A stretch of DNA of 64,000 bases from Rugalucina vietnamica (Eukaryota > Mollusca > Bivalvia > Lucinida > Lucinidae): assembly GCA_964017185.1 (NCBI GenBank), contig OZ024875.1, forward strand, positions 50,237,986 through 50,301,985, written 5' to 3'. The position numbers and the translations under genes are program-made. Positions within the stretch are counted from its first letter, which is position 1. Every line of letters begins with the position of its first letter. Under the pieces are notes generated by a model. It was not told the origin of the DNA. It did not search any database and saw nothing but the letters and a program-made list of their open reading frames with translations. This document shows positions 42,382 to 53,970 of the stretch, piece after piece.

Positions 42382-42615
42382 GAGCCACCCCATGGGAAAA
42401 CCAACAATCTGCATAGGCGAAAACAAAGAAGCAGATCAGCTTCGCGGTAACCGCGAAGCTGATCAGCGCCTTTGTTTTCGCTACTCGGATAATACAATTC
42501 CTCTTCTACTTCAATCCGAAATTTCAAGCTTCTAGCTCTTTTCTGTACTTGTACAGGCTGGTTTGTGTCGGACCTGTTCGGAAACCACATTGTTGGTTTT
42601 CCCACGAGGCGGCTC
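42382..42615 (+). mobile_element. MITE-1 copy 14
   Basis: Full length with perfect hairpin AGCTTCGCGGTAACCGCGAA; near-match flanks CAAT/AAAT. Confidence 0.92.
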
Positions 42616-43127
42616 AAATGGTTTGTGTCAGACCTTGTCAGAAACCCTGATGACATGTTTAATGCAATCTTATTCAAGGGGTGAATCAAATGGTACTACC
42701 TTATCTATCTTCCAAGTCATGTATACACATCGTCCAAGTATATCGACCAAGCTGTATCATGATTCGCCCACAGTGAAACAACTTTTATGGCTGTCAGTAT
42801 ACTTGGACAAGAGCAACTTTTTGCTGATGGTATACAAATCACTCAGCTGACAGCACAGGTAGTACAATTTGGTTTACCATTGTGTTGTTATTGTGTGGCG
42901 ACAACAAAGGCATTGATCTGAGCCTTTGGTTCTTGCTTCTTTTACAAAATTAATTACATGCACTATACTCTTGTTAAACTAATAAGCTGTCTCATTTCTA
43001 CTGCCATTTCAAACTCAAATGTGCCTACATTTATATAATGCCATTTTCTACCTTTTTCATGTACATTTATACAGTAACATAGGTTCGTAAAGAAGTGCAG
43101 TGTATTTTGTCAGTGACCAAATCAGGC

Positions 43128-43366
43128 CCAAAGGTTATAAAACTTTTTTTCATGCTCAACTCAGCTGAGATTGAAATTTATCCTGCTCATAAATGTTAAA
43201 ATGCCAACAATTGTTGGCATTTTAACATTTATTAGCAGGATAAATTACAAGCTTTCATGGTCTAAACCTCAAATTTCACTTTATTTGGGCTATTTCATCA
43301 TCCATGAGCAGTTTAAATTTCATGCTCAGCTGAGTTTAGCATAAAGAAAGTTTTATAACCTTGGGA
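43128..43366. mobile_element. MITE-3 copy 2 with perfect 42-bp palindrome
   Basis: Termini CCCAAAGGTTATAAAACTTT and AAAGTTTTATAACCTTGGG inverted; GCTCAACTCAGCTGAG and GCTCAGCTGAGTTTAGC subterminal. At 43190-43231 lies a perfect 42-bp palindrome centred on CCAACAATTGTTGG. TTTATCCTGCT is inverted on either side. Confidence 0.85.
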
Positions 43367-43499
43367 CAGAGCTCATTCAAAGGGAGTTCAGTCATTAAGC
43401 TGTGGCCTGCCTCTTGCCTGTTGTTCAAGAGCCAGTTACTACCATTAAGACAGATACTGGTCACCTAATATGTAAGAGTTTTCCATATTAACTCTTTTG

Positions 43500-43700
43500 A
43501 GTCTGGCATCCTTTTTATGGGACATAGGCAAACAGTATAGGCCCAGATTTGACGCCGCATAACACGGCGTCCCATCTGGGGCTATTCTGTTTGCTGAAAG
43601 GATTTTCATTGAAAACTAATCAACTAATAAAAGTTTTAAATCACTCCTGATTACACTTATAATGAAAATGGGTTTACTCAAATGATGATGGGTGAATCCA
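43500..43700 (-). repeat. Dispersed element carrying a single copy of the 21-bp minisatellite unit
   Basis: Contains ATAGGCAAACAGTATAGGCC (inverse of the intron 9 unit), then GACGCCGCATAACACGGCGTC (a small hairpin), CATCTGGGGCTATTCTGTTT, and AATCACTCCTGATTACAC. The order mirrors the left flank of the intron 9 array. Confidence 0.65.
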
Positions 43701-43838
43701 TTCATCATTTATGGGTTAAGTGGGAAATCAGTATCAACCAGAGGCATAGGTATGGCTGAACTATAGGATCTGAACATGTGTAATGTAATTCAGCAATGAT
43801 TGGTTTAACGTTGATCACTTTCTGTTTTGCAAGCAAAT

Positions 43839-44062
43839 GAGCCTGAACCAACAAATTGGGTTCTGTCCAGGTCCGACACAAACCGGCCTGTACAGTCACA
43901 GAAGATGTTTAGAGGCTGAAAATTTTGGATTTAGAAAGTAGAGGAATTGTACTGTCCGTGTAGCGAAAACAAAGGCGCTGATCAGCTTCGCAGTTATTGC
44001 GAAGCTGATCTGCGCCTTTGTTTACGCCTATGCAGATTGTTGGTTTTCCCATGCAGCGGCTC
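43839..44062 (-). mobile_element. MITE-1 copy 15
   Basis: Left terminus shortened; hairpin AGCTTCGCAGTTATTGCGAA; flanks AAAT/AAAC. Confidence 0.87.
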
Positions 44063-44323
44063 AAACATAATGTCTGGGATCCTGTTCTGTTGAATGATTG
44101 AACTCCCTCTCAGTTGTGAGTAGCAATAATTAAATGACATCTAATAAATTAATGAACGAGGTGAAGACTCGGATGAGCCTGATATTACACCTCAGTCACT
44201 GACCTTGGTTGGGAGCTCAGTAAAGACTTGCATCAGATCAGTCTTCAATGGCTGCACGAAAAGAAAGCAATAGCCGGTTTGCAACCAATTTGAGTGCACA
44301 TGTAATGCCCTAATATGATATTT

Positions 44324-44562
44324 GAGCCGCGTCATGAGAAAACTGGATTTTTTGCCTATGCGAAAACAAAGGCGCAGATCAGCTTCGCAGTAACTGCACA
44401 GCTGATCTGCGCCTTTGTTTTCGTTACTAGAATAGCACAATTCCATTTCTTCCTAAATCCGAAATTTTAAGTTTCTAGACATCTTCTATAGCTGCTGCAC
44501 AGGTCGGTTTGTGTTAGACCTGGTCGGAAACCCTGAAGACCGGTTTTCTTGCATCGCAGCTC
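44324..44562 (+). mobile_element. MITE-1 copy 16
   Basis: Full length, exact ATTT duplication; hairpin AGCTTCGCAGTAACTGCACA with end mismatches. Confidence 0.9.
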
Positions 44563-44637
44563 ATTTGTAACACAGCATCTCATTATAAATGTGATAAACA
44601 ATGGGTGATCATCTATGACGTCTATGCATCAGGCACT

Positions 44638-44849
44638 GAGCCGCCTCATGAGAAAACCAACAATTTGCATAGGCGAAAACAAAGACTCAGATCAGCTTCA
44701 CGGTAACCGCGAAGCTGATCAGCGCCTTTGTTTTCGCTACTCGGAAATCCGAAATTTCAAGATTCTTGCTGTCTCCTGTGCCTGTACAGCTCGGTATGTG
44801 TCGAACCTGTTCAAAAAACCACATTGTTGGTTTTCCCACAAGGTGGCTC
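44638..44849 (+). mobile_element. MITE-1 copy 17
   Basis: Shortened interior (loses GATAGTACAATTCC region); exact CACT duplication, the clearest case because the sequence is not AT-only. Confidence 0.92.
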
Positions 44850-45160
44850 CACTGTTGTTAATACTATTGCTGTGTATGTATTGTAGAAAAATTCTGACAT
44901 AAAATCAGTTGTTTACCAATTATTTCGTAAACCAGGAATGATAACTGTGTCTCTAGCTGAGTTTTGCTTCATACATTGTCATCTCCCCTGTCATATATAA
45001 TGCTTTATTCAATTTTATATTTTACATCCACAGTCAACAGCTAAGGTCATGTCAGGATGGTCACTTATCTCAGCCTTGCTGTTCTTGGGCAAGCTTCCCA
45101 GAGGCAGATTACAAGTAGTTAGTGTACATTTCTTTCACTATTAACTGACAATAATATATG

Positions 45161-45584
45161 GATCAAAAATGATTTTCCATTCACTAACATTCTCTAGGCC
45201 CTAAGGGGAGTGTTGAAAACCGAGTGTTTAGCCGGATGCTTGCAACACTCGCTGAGGGACCCAGCGAATATTAATGAATGACAAAATCATTTTTGATCGC
45301 GATTATTGCATAAATTCTGCACAAACAAAAGAAATAATGATGCACTATATTTTACAGCCTCATCACATTTTCATATGCGTAAAAGTTTTCATTCTTATGC
45401 TTGTTCCGGGCAGACTTCCGTTACTCATTATTAGCATGTGTTTTGCGTGGCGCCCGGTAACAAGCATAAATAAAAGCCATGTATTAACAGCACACTTGTA
45501 CAATAATTTCTATTTTAATACATGTCTTTCTTTTCATTAGTATATGGCTGTTAATATCGTGTGAAATGGGTATTTATGCAATAA
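45161..45584 (+). mobile_element. Palindrome-headed element, copy 2
   Basis: Same as 20267-20711: GATCAAAAATGATTTTCCAT arm, ACTCGCTGAGGGACC, second arm, then module ending TATTTATGCAATAA. The palindrome is more diverged. Immediately followed by copy 3. Confidence 0.8.
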
Positions 45585-45590
45585 TATATG

Positions 45591-46018
45591 AATCAAAAAT
45601 GATTTTCCATTCATTAACATTCGCTAGGTCCTGAGGGGAGTATTAAAAACTGAGGGTGTAGCCTAAGGTTTTCAACACTCCCCAAGGGACATAGGGAATG
45701 TTATTGAATGACAAACTCGTTTTTGATTGCTATGATTATTATGTAAATTCTGCACAAACGAAAGAAATAATGGTGCTTTATATTTTAGAGTGCCTTGGTG
45801 CATTGTCACATTTTCATATCCGTAAATGCTTTCATTCTTATGCTCGTTCTGGTTGGACTTCGGTTACTGCTTTGGGTGGCGCACAGTAATGAGTATAAAT
45901 AAATGCAGTGTATTTTAAAACAGCATGTGTGCATACAAATTGCCACATTAATACACAGTGTTTTTCTTCGTTCCTATACGGCTGTTAATACCATATGACA
46001 CATGTATTTATGCAATAA
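45591..46018 (+). mobile_element. Palindrome-headed element, copy 3
   Basis: Third copy, head to tail with copy 2 and separated only by TATATG. The most diverged of the three; ends GTATTTATGCAATAA. Confidence 0.8.
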
Positions 46019-46148
46019 TTGCTCTTCTTGACCAAGTGAACATCAATTATGGGTCTGCATCATTTCTAATTGAACATGTTACTGATTAGTATGTGAAGAT
46101 TTTGGATATACATTCAGATCAAGATTGGACAGCTCCTGGGCCTTCAGG

Positions 46149-48042
46149 AGAGCTAAAAGTATAGCTATGCTCTGTAGTCTGTGGTCATCATCATCTGCCC
46201 ACTGCCCACATTTTCAAAGAAGAATATCTCCGAAGCTAGTGGGCCAACCTTGCTCAAATTTCATGTGAACAATCATTTGGTAGGGGTGATTCCATTGGGT
46301 TTTGGAGTAGATTTTGTGAAAACTAGTTTCCATAGCAACATATAGCTCCTATAGACTTACAATGGGAAAACATAAAACAAAAAATTCTTTAAAAACCACA
46401 AGGCTGACAGCTTTTATGTTTTTATACCCCGCCACTTAAAAAAGTGCGGGGTATTATGTTATACCCTCCAAAAAAATTTGCGTTCGAGTGTCCGTCCGTC
46501 CGTCTGTCCGTCTGTCCGTCCGTCCGTCCGTCCGTCCGTCCGTCAGCATTTCGTTTCCGGGCTCTATCTTGAGCATTTATTGACCGATTTTCTTCAAACT
46601 TTGTATAGGAGTTTATATCAGGAAGGAGTGGTTTGGGATTGAAGATGGGTAAATTTCGTCAAATAAGTACAGAGTTATGGCCCTTGATTTACGTTAAAAT
46701 TTCGTTTCCGGGCTCTATCTTGAGTATTTATTGACCGATTTTCTTCAAACTTTGTATAGGAGTTTATACCATGAAGGAGTGGTCTGGGATTGAAGATGGG
46801 TAAATTTCGTCAAATAAGTACAGAGTTATGGCCCTTGATTTACGTTAAAATTTTGTTTCCGGGCTCTATCTTGAGCTTTTATTGACCCATTTTCTTCAAA
46901 CTTTGTATAGGAGTTCATATCAAGAAGGAGTGGTCTGGGATTGAAGATAGGTAAATTTTGTCAAATATGTACAGAGTTATGACCCTTGATTTACGTTAAA
47001 ATTTTGTTTCCGGGCTCTATCTATTGACCGATTTTCTTCAAACTTTGTATAGGAGTTCATACCAAGAAGGAGTGGTCTGGGATTGCAGATGGGTAAATTT
47101 CGTCAAATAAGTACAGAGTTATGGCCCTTGATTTACGTTAAAATTTTGTTTCCGGGCTCTATCTTGAGCATTTATTGACCGATTTTCTTCAAACTTTGTA
47201 TAGGAGTTCATACCAGGAATGAGTGATTTGGGATAGAAGATGGGTAAATTTTGTCAAATAAGTACAGAGTTATGGCCCTTGATTTACATTAAAATTTTGT
47301 TTCCGGGCTCTATCTTGAGCATTTATTGACCGATTTTCTTCAAACTTTGTATAGGAGTTCATATCAGGAAGGAGTGGTTTGGGATTGAAAATGAATAAAT
47401 TTAGTTAAATAAGTACAGAGTTATGGCCCATGATTTACATTAAAATTTCATTTCCTGCCTCTGTTTTGTGCATTTATCAACCAATTTTATTCAAACTTTG
47501 TATAAAAGTTCAAATCAGGAAGTAGTGGTTTGGGATTGAAGATGGGTAAATCTTATCAATGTATACAGAGTTATGGTCCTTCATTTATGACAAAATTTTG
47601 TTCTGCTCTTTATCTTGAGAATTTATTTAGAAACATTTTTGCTAAATTAAATTTGCGTGGCGGGGTATCATGCATGCCTGCAGCGCTTTTATTTGTGTAT
47701 GAGGTAGCAGTGTATAGTAATCCTCTTTATAATTCCTGTCAACCATGTCCCTGAGGTTCATAGGGAGTCATTATCCACCATAAGCTAATAATAATAATAA
47801 TAAAAAAAACATGATAAAATCTCTGAAACCACAAGACCCAAAGCTTGTATATTTAGTATGCAGCAGTTTTAGGTGGTGTTCAACATAAATTCTGCCAAGC
47901 CTGACTCTGTGGCCTAAACTCCTTGGAGTCATTAGCTCCCATGTATAATAGAATGTTATTCTCTTTAGCAAAAGATTAGGGGGGTTGGTGTCCTTGAGCA
48001 GGATGCATTTACTTTCTATTTAAGTTCTGTTTAAGGACCAAT
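46149..48042. mobile_element. Diverged Helitron-like element F (element C type), split by element E
   Basis: TCAAAGAAGAATATCTCCGAAGCTAG, AGTGGGCCAACCTTGCTC, GCAACATATAGCTCC and, after 47690, AACCACAAGACCCAAAGC are recognisable element C words. A decayed 3' end AGGACCAATG lies near 48034. The boundaries are approximate. Confidence 0.5.
46434..47688. mobile_element. Helitron-like element E (151-bp core) nested in F
   Basis: 5' ATACCCCGCCACTT with hairpin AAGTGCGGGGTAT, then (CCGT/CTGT)n at 46488-46545. About seven tandem units of 151 bp follow (TTTCCGGGCTCTATCTTGAG, AACTTTGTATAGGAG, AAGTACAGAGTTATGGCCC); the fourth is shortened. The 3' side has GGCGGGGTAT inverted to the start. Flanks TTT on the left and TTTT on the right. 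Confidence 0.78.
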
Positions 48043-48571
48043 GAAGCAATGACTTTAACAGTATTGAAAAAAAATTGTCAGGGTCGTCAAACAACAGCAC
48101 AAATAAAAGATGGTTTAGAGCTTAATACTTGAGATTAATTGCCTATTTTATTCAGTAATTATTAACTGATGTACATGGATTTGGTTCAAAAAGTGCATTT
48201 ATGAAGAAATCACTATCTCCCTTTCATCATATCACAAATGTCCATATGTTACCAAAACCTTTATTTAAGCCGTGGGAGGCATAAACCTAGCACAGGGCTG
48301 CTGATCTGGTCATCCGCAACCAATCTGCCTAGTTACCTGGACATGCCAGAGACTTTAAAACCGTAGTATGGAAAAGTGGTACTTTAAAAGCAGTGAAGAT
48401 ACAGTATGGTGAAAAAATCTTGCTCTGACCTCCATCTTTGTTGTACATATAAAACTAAGCAGGTTTTCTGCGGACAAAGTTTATTCACTTTATTCATAAG
48501 CTTTCCTTGAATCAATGTGAAATATTGTTTTCTATTGAAAAGGTGTGTGGCTTTCTAAAGAAAGCTGGAAA
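48043..48571. other. Intergenic, nothing recognised
   Basis: No supported gene or repeat in this stretch. Confidence 0.4.
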
Positions 48572-48830
48572 CAGATGTCTAAGGCTTCGCGTAAGAAAAC
48601 CAACAATTTGGGTTTCAGACCAGGTCCAACACAAACCAGCATGTACAGTCAAAGAAGCAGGCAAGAAGCTTAAAATTTTGGATTTAAGAAGAAGGGAGCT
48701 TGTACTATCTGTGTAGCGAAATCAAAGCCGCTGACCAGCTTCGTGGTTACCGCGAAGCTGGTCTGTGCCTTTGTTTTCTCACATGCAAACTATTGTTTTT
48801 CTGATGCAGTGGCTCAGATGTCTAAGGCTT
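48572..48830 (-). mobile_element. MITE-1 copy 18 with 16-bp flanking duplication
   Basis: Element 48588-48814, lacking the first bases of one terminus, between exact copies of CAGATGTCTAAGGCTT (48572-48587 and 48815-48830). Other copies show 4-bp duplications, so this flank is anomalous. Confidence 0.85.
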
Positions 48831-49069
48831 GCCTTCATGTATACCGCATGTTGACTTAAGATGTGTAGTAAACAATGTAAAAGGCAAGCGTTTGTTTGGT
48901 TTTCATGTTTTGTTGCAAACATACACAAAGACTTCTATAAAACATTCAAAAACGCATGTTGATTTTGATGCGGATTTTTGACAATGCTGCATAAAAGTAA
49001 ATCTGAAACAGCTGCAGAAAGCATTTTTAGCTTTTTGTTCAATCTGAGTTTTCCTCTTTGTTGCCAGTG

Positions 49070-49237
49070 GTTGGTATGAATACATCGGCGAGGCGGTTCT
49101 AACATTTACCCACAATCAATGTTTTGAGTAAAAAAGTTAAAAATATCTACTTTTTTTTCAACAAAATTTTCAAGTTTGCTTCTGAAAAAGTTCTCTGTAT
49201 AGTGCATGAGCGAGCTTTCATAATGGTAAATAGAATC
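49070..49237 (-). mobile_element. MITE-2 partial copy
   Basis: TCGGCGAGGCGGTTCTAACATT, ACCCACAATCAATGTTTTGAG and GTGCATGAGCGAGCTTTCATAATG; the CCCCAGTTTTA half is missing. Confidence 0.7.
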
Positions 49238-49893
49238 CCAACACAGACCACAGGCATGAAAGAAATGACACAAGAAGACATTTCATAACTCATAACAAGA
49301 CATCTAGAGCAACATGACTAGTTCTTCCCCAGCAAGGTAACCATCTTAATTTGCTAGCATCAACTACAACAGGGAGACAGGTCGAACAAACAGACCAACA
49401 GCACATTTAACATTGAATGGTCAGTAAAGAAGTAACTTGAGGACAAAATCTGTCACATTAGCAGCTAAAACAAAATAAAAATCCCCATTTTACCCATAAT
49501 TCCAAGGGGCCATATGATTTCCAAATATGGCAATTACATAGATTAACTAAGACTCATTTTGCATAAGTATAAAAGAAAGGTCGATGAAATTCCATTTGAA
49601 GTGAATCTTCTGCATTTAGTGAACACCTCAAGCACAAGGTGTAAAGCAAATTGATTCACACAAACAGAACGAGTTGGCCATCTGAAGGATAAGTTGTGTT
49701 CCAAGAGATGCTCGGTCACCTTACATTATATACTATGCACAATAAATTAAGCAATTTTCGGACCTAGTATATCCGCCAGTCTCTGCACATAATAAACAAA
49801 AGTTAATTTTTGGTCTGTATGCATAAGTGTCAACCTTACAAGATCTTGCAAACCACAGAAAAACGTCAAATTCAAAAACCTAGGATCTTAAAG
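49238..49893. repeat. Penelope-like 3'-region fragment and unassigned sequence
   Basis: 49215-49450 carries AACACAGACCACAGGCATG, TCTTCCCCAGCAAGGTAACC and GAATGGTCAGTAAAGAAGTA, matching 51190-51400 and 55060-55270. From about 49450 to 49893 nothing is recognised. Confidence 0.45.
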
Positions 49894-50459
49894 AGCAGTC
49901 ACACATCAGCGTATAAGTGAAACGCGCGCCGGGCGTGTTGAAAAAATAGCAAAATTCCTCACACGCCAGACGCACGTCGGAAACACGTTCAAAACTCGCT
50001 ACAAGCGCGTTGGGTACGCTTGGTGTACGTCCGGCGCGCGTCGCTGTACGTCGCTAAAAGTCTCTGCGCGTTTCGCGCGCGTTTGGGCTAAAACTTTTTT
50101 TAAACATGCTTAAAAATTTTCTAAAAGCTCGGCGTGTCCCGGGCGTGTGACTTATACGTCCCGAATAAGTTCCACGCGCGCTACGGGCGCGTTGAATACG
50201 CTCTGAACGCGTTTGGCGCGCGTTTGAAGCACGCCAGTGTACGTTCCATGCGCGTTCCGATTTTATTAGATGTTGCTTCAGTAGCGTGCCCCAAGCGTGT
50301 GTGTATACGTCCGACACACGCCCCAGTTGCGCGCTAATGTGTGACTGCTAAAGCGTGTTAAAGGAACAAATTAATTTTTATACGCCCAAAGTCTTCAGCG
50401 TGTTGAGATTTTTCATACGCCCGGCGCGCGTTTGGGTTATACGCTACAGTGTGACTGCT
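49894..50459. mobile_element. CpG-rich inverted-repeat element
   Basis: Ends AGCAGTCACACATCAGCGTA and TACGCTACAGTGTGACTGCT are inverted, and similarity extends about 47 bp inward (GAAACGCGCGCCGGGCGT). A third terminus-like motif TGTGTGACTGCT lies internally at 50336-50347. The interior is packed with ACGCGCG/GGCGTG words, giving CpG density far above its AT-rich surroundings. No transposase. Confidence 0.75.
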
Positions 50460-50828
50460 GTTTAAATTTCTCGACTAAAACGTTGCTTTGCTTTTTCTTC
50501 GTTTTGATGAGTAGATAGTTGCTTAAGCATGATTTTTGTTTCCCACTTCAAACAGACCTGTCAAATTTGATACTGACACGAATTTGACGTTTTTCTGTGG
50601 CCACTGCATTATCACCATACAGTTGCGTTTCTCTTGAAAAACGGCACTGAGTGATAATGCCTGGCTCATACAAATATGTTACATGTTGTGCCAAATAAAG
50701 AGATTTTGCAAAATTCCCCTTTGTGGCTACAAAGCATGAGCCGTTAAGTAAATATTGAGTTCAAATTAGTGTTATTTCACTAGCATGACGAATTATGGAT
50801 CAGAAACATCGAAGAGAAATACTGTAAT

Positions 50829-51140
50829 TTTGCAACTTTCAACAAGACAGTCGATACAAAGACTAATATTATCCAAACAGAGCCAAATATATAAAATTTG
50901 GTAAGGAAACGAATCTAAACAGACAATAAATGTAGGTTTTCTCAGAAAACCTCTCTGATCTCAAAGGACCAAAAGGAAAATGTACTTTGGATGATGTACG
51001 GGGAGACTTATAGGGCCGCCAAACGGCACAACACCAGCTGCAGAATAAAAACTGAGATTCATTAAGAGCAGTTAGCATATCAAAGAGAATGGAGGTGGGT
51101 CATACCGCGGTTTCGGCTTCTGAAGCCTCTTCAGTGACCC
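50829..51140 (-). mobile_element. Penelope-like terminal region (pLTR) with hammerhead
   Basis: ACAGAGCCAAATATATAAAA, GATCTCAAAGGACCAAAAGG, GGATGATGTACGGGGAGACT and the hammerhead at its right end. The same blocks recur directly at 54140-54260 and inverted at 60080-60390, as expected of repeated termini of one retroelement family. Confidence 0.65.
51097..51140 (-). ncRNA. Type I hammerhead ribozyme motif, core intact
   Basis: Read on the - strand: stem I strand GGGTCA, core CTGAAGA (consensus CUGANGA), stem II GGCTT-CAG-AAGCC, GAAA, very short stem III CCGCGG, T-A, then TGACCC closing stem I. Every conserved core base is present, and cleavage is predicted after A (NUH = GUA) before TGACCC. 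A tiny stem III is typical of hammerheads in Penelope-like elements, where they are known to occur. Activity is not shown. Confidence 0.8.
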
Positions 51141-51189
51141 TCTTTCGTTGCCTTTGGTTGTGGTTCAGACAAGCCGGACTGGCGAAATA

Positions 51190-51400
51190 CCAGAAATTAA
51201 TTTTAAGGCCCAGCATAGACACCAGGTGAGAAAAAATACACCGCAAAATGCAAGATGAATAGCTCTTTCCCAACATGGTATCCATCCAGCTAATCTTAAC
51301 CAAAACGAAAAGGCAACGAGCACAACAGAGGCAGACAGAATAAACAGCTATATCATGAAGATAAACCACTCTTACTAGGACGGGCATTACCGTTTTCATT
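51190..51400. repeat. Penelope-like 3'-region fragment
   Basis: AGCATAGACACCAGGTGAG, GAATAGCTCTTTCCCAACATGG and ACGAGCACAACAGAGGCAGAC correspond to 55060-55270 in order and direction. Confidence 0.5.
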
Positions 51401-51439
51401 CGCACGGTGACGTTTTTAATGGGGCAGCAAAATGGCACT

Positions 51440-53519
51440 GGACATTCACGATTTTATAAATAAACCTGCATGTGCAAATAATGAATAATCGAATTTCCGT
51501 TTTTGGTGAGGACGCAAAAGTATAATCCTGGAGAATAGGGTTCTGTACGAACAAAACCTAAACGACCTGTTTGCTGTCAGGAAAATTTGGTTGTCAACAT
51601 TTTTTGTCATTTCGGAGTGGATCGAGCCACAGCGTTTGTGTATTAATTAGTACTCTGGGGATTTAGGCTGTCAAAACAATTGAAATGATCAGAATTCAAC
51701 GATGTAAATAGCTGATTTCATTTCATGAATAAGCTGGTGACGGTGGTATATGATTATCAATTTTCAGGTCTTTGGCCGATTAACTAAATAGAAATTGTGC
51801 CACGGCAAAACAATCCAACAACGATTCAAGAAGTTGTATATAAACAAAATTGTAGGACTTTGAGATCCACATTGAAAAACAAAATATCTTAAGTGTTGAC
51901 TCAGAAAAAATTACTATTGCCTGCAAGTGCTCAAACTTAATCCAGTCTTTTCTTGGAACAATTGTCACAATGTTAATTTATGTCGTGAAGTGGCTTATGA
52001 AAAATGACGCTAAAATGAGCATTGCAGCATTAATAAACCTGGCCTGCCACAACACAAAACTATGAGACGTCTTTGTGCTTTAGACCAACCGCATAGGTGC
52101 AGGTGTGTGCAGTTTGTGATGGGTGTTTCTAGTACCGTACACCATTTCAGTGGTCCCACGCATGAGTGCCACGCATTGTCACTTCTTTACATGTAACAAA
52201 CTCTTGTGCATCTTTTCCTGAATTCGTCTTGATATCCTATGATTTCTTCTATTTCAGTTTTATAAGGAACCTTTTTCGCCAGTTCGATGCGCCACACACA
52301 CGGTTTATTGAAGCTGTCATAGAGCCCCTTGCAAGCTAACCCAGGACACAATTTGCCTTTACCTCTTTACATGTCTCCACAGTATATTTATTCAACCTTC
52401 TAGATATATTTTGTCCATCTGATTATACAGTTGACCTGCCAAGCATCAATAATATTTCATGGTGTCTAAATCGCCGTTACAATCAGAAAAATGACATTTA
52501 AGGTCATTTTTATTCATGCTACGGCAGATTCAGAAATCGCTAATTCCACCTTTGTACCCATTTGACTTTCGTCTGATAGAAAATTTTCTCTATATAAAGA
52601 AATCTAGCATCGACCCATTGATTTTCAATGAAAGATCTTTTCATAATTCAACGGGATTAAGCAGGGTAGATTGAGGTTGTTATAGCAACTGCAATAACAA
52701 GTATGTACCAACTTATAAAACATGTCAATCAGTAGTATATCATACACTGATTTATGGTTCAATACGTTAACCCATCTATCATAGTGTGCTACGACAGTTT
52801 CTCTGCTGTGCAAGGGCAAATTTTAAATGACAAAGATGCATCCTAGTTATGGAACAAGACCAAACATCGAAATTCCAGATTTTACTGGCTTTAAATGACA
52901 TTCTTTGAAATATATGAGACAAGAATGAATTTTTCACGACAATAAAGTCCAATATGGAATCGCCCTAATGACAAGGATGGTAAAGACCATTCGTTTCAAA
53001 ATGGGCCAATGTGGTTCTAAAAAATCCATACTCTTATTATATATGAATACCCATGGTATTTTTAAACAGATCTATACATCGTGGAAGTCATGACAATGAA
53101 AAATCATATAGACTTAAGTGCAAAAGCGGATCTAAATTTCAAAGCGCGTTAGCATAATGCAGGGATTTATGGTTGTAGAAAATAAGCTGTAAGAACCTCA
53201 TCTACTCATTACCTTTCCAAGGATTGGTAACAAAGTATAATTGAGATAAATTTCTTCATTGCTGAAGGTGTGTTTCCATCGCGGAAGCATTAAAATGCCT
53301 AGCCTAAAAATACGGGCGTCATGATTTGACAACAAAGCATGATAAAACACAAGGAAATGCTGCTATCAAAGAACTCCGGTGATGAAGATAATCAAATCAT
53401 GCCAAACCTAGAAAAAATAATAGTTCTTTCTTCCAATAATTGATACAAGAATGACAAAAATACCATAAATGCATTAAAGCAACATTCTTCGTGAAATGTT
53501 TTGTGCTGTTTGAGCCTGA
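51440..53519. other. Intergenic, nothing recognised
   Basis: AT-rich, short frames only, no domain or repeat boundary I can support. Confidence 0.4.
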
Positions 53520-53720
53520 TGTACGCTTTCATTTTTTAGGTAAGTTCGGGTAACTGAATGGTCGTCTATTGGGGAATAGCTGCTCACTCGGCTTAATATA
53601 TGTTTTCTTGGTATAAGTAACTAAATGTCGTTTTGGTTTTATCCCACCCCTCGGTTTGTGAAGTGGGAATTTCTTTCTGATTGTGCCATTTCCTGATCAT
53701 TGCTTACTTTTACCTTTTGA
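53520..53720 (+). repeat. Inverted Penelope-like 3'-region fragment
   Basis: GGGGAATAGCTGCTCACTCGGC, TTGGTATAAGTAACTAAATG and CCTCGGTTTGTGAAGTGGGA are the inverse of sequence at 55000-55140 and 59340-59500. Confidence 0.6.
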
Positions 53721-53970
53721 TGTTATCATTTTTAATTGAATTAGTCAGTTTCTTTTCCAAAATGTTACCATTTCAATAAGGATGGGTATAATTTATCCAT
53801 TTCCGAAGTTATCAATATCAGACATACGTCTTAGAAGTACCCTCATCATGCGATAGAAAGTTGCCACAGCATTGATCAAACCAAGAGGCATTTTCTTGAA
53901 GGTAAAAGTCCTTCAGAAGTTACGAATGCTGTAAACTGTTGCTAAATAAGATATAAATGTAAGTTCGTTT

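Noticed and set aside
50054-50337. Arg-rich frames on both strands near 50.1-50.3 kb
   Set aside because: Caused by CGCG-rich words of the inverted-repeat element; both strands are open and no start or domain is credible.
49894-50459. CpG island promoter of a gene
   Set aside because: The inverted termini and absence of any adjacent first exon favour a mobile element.
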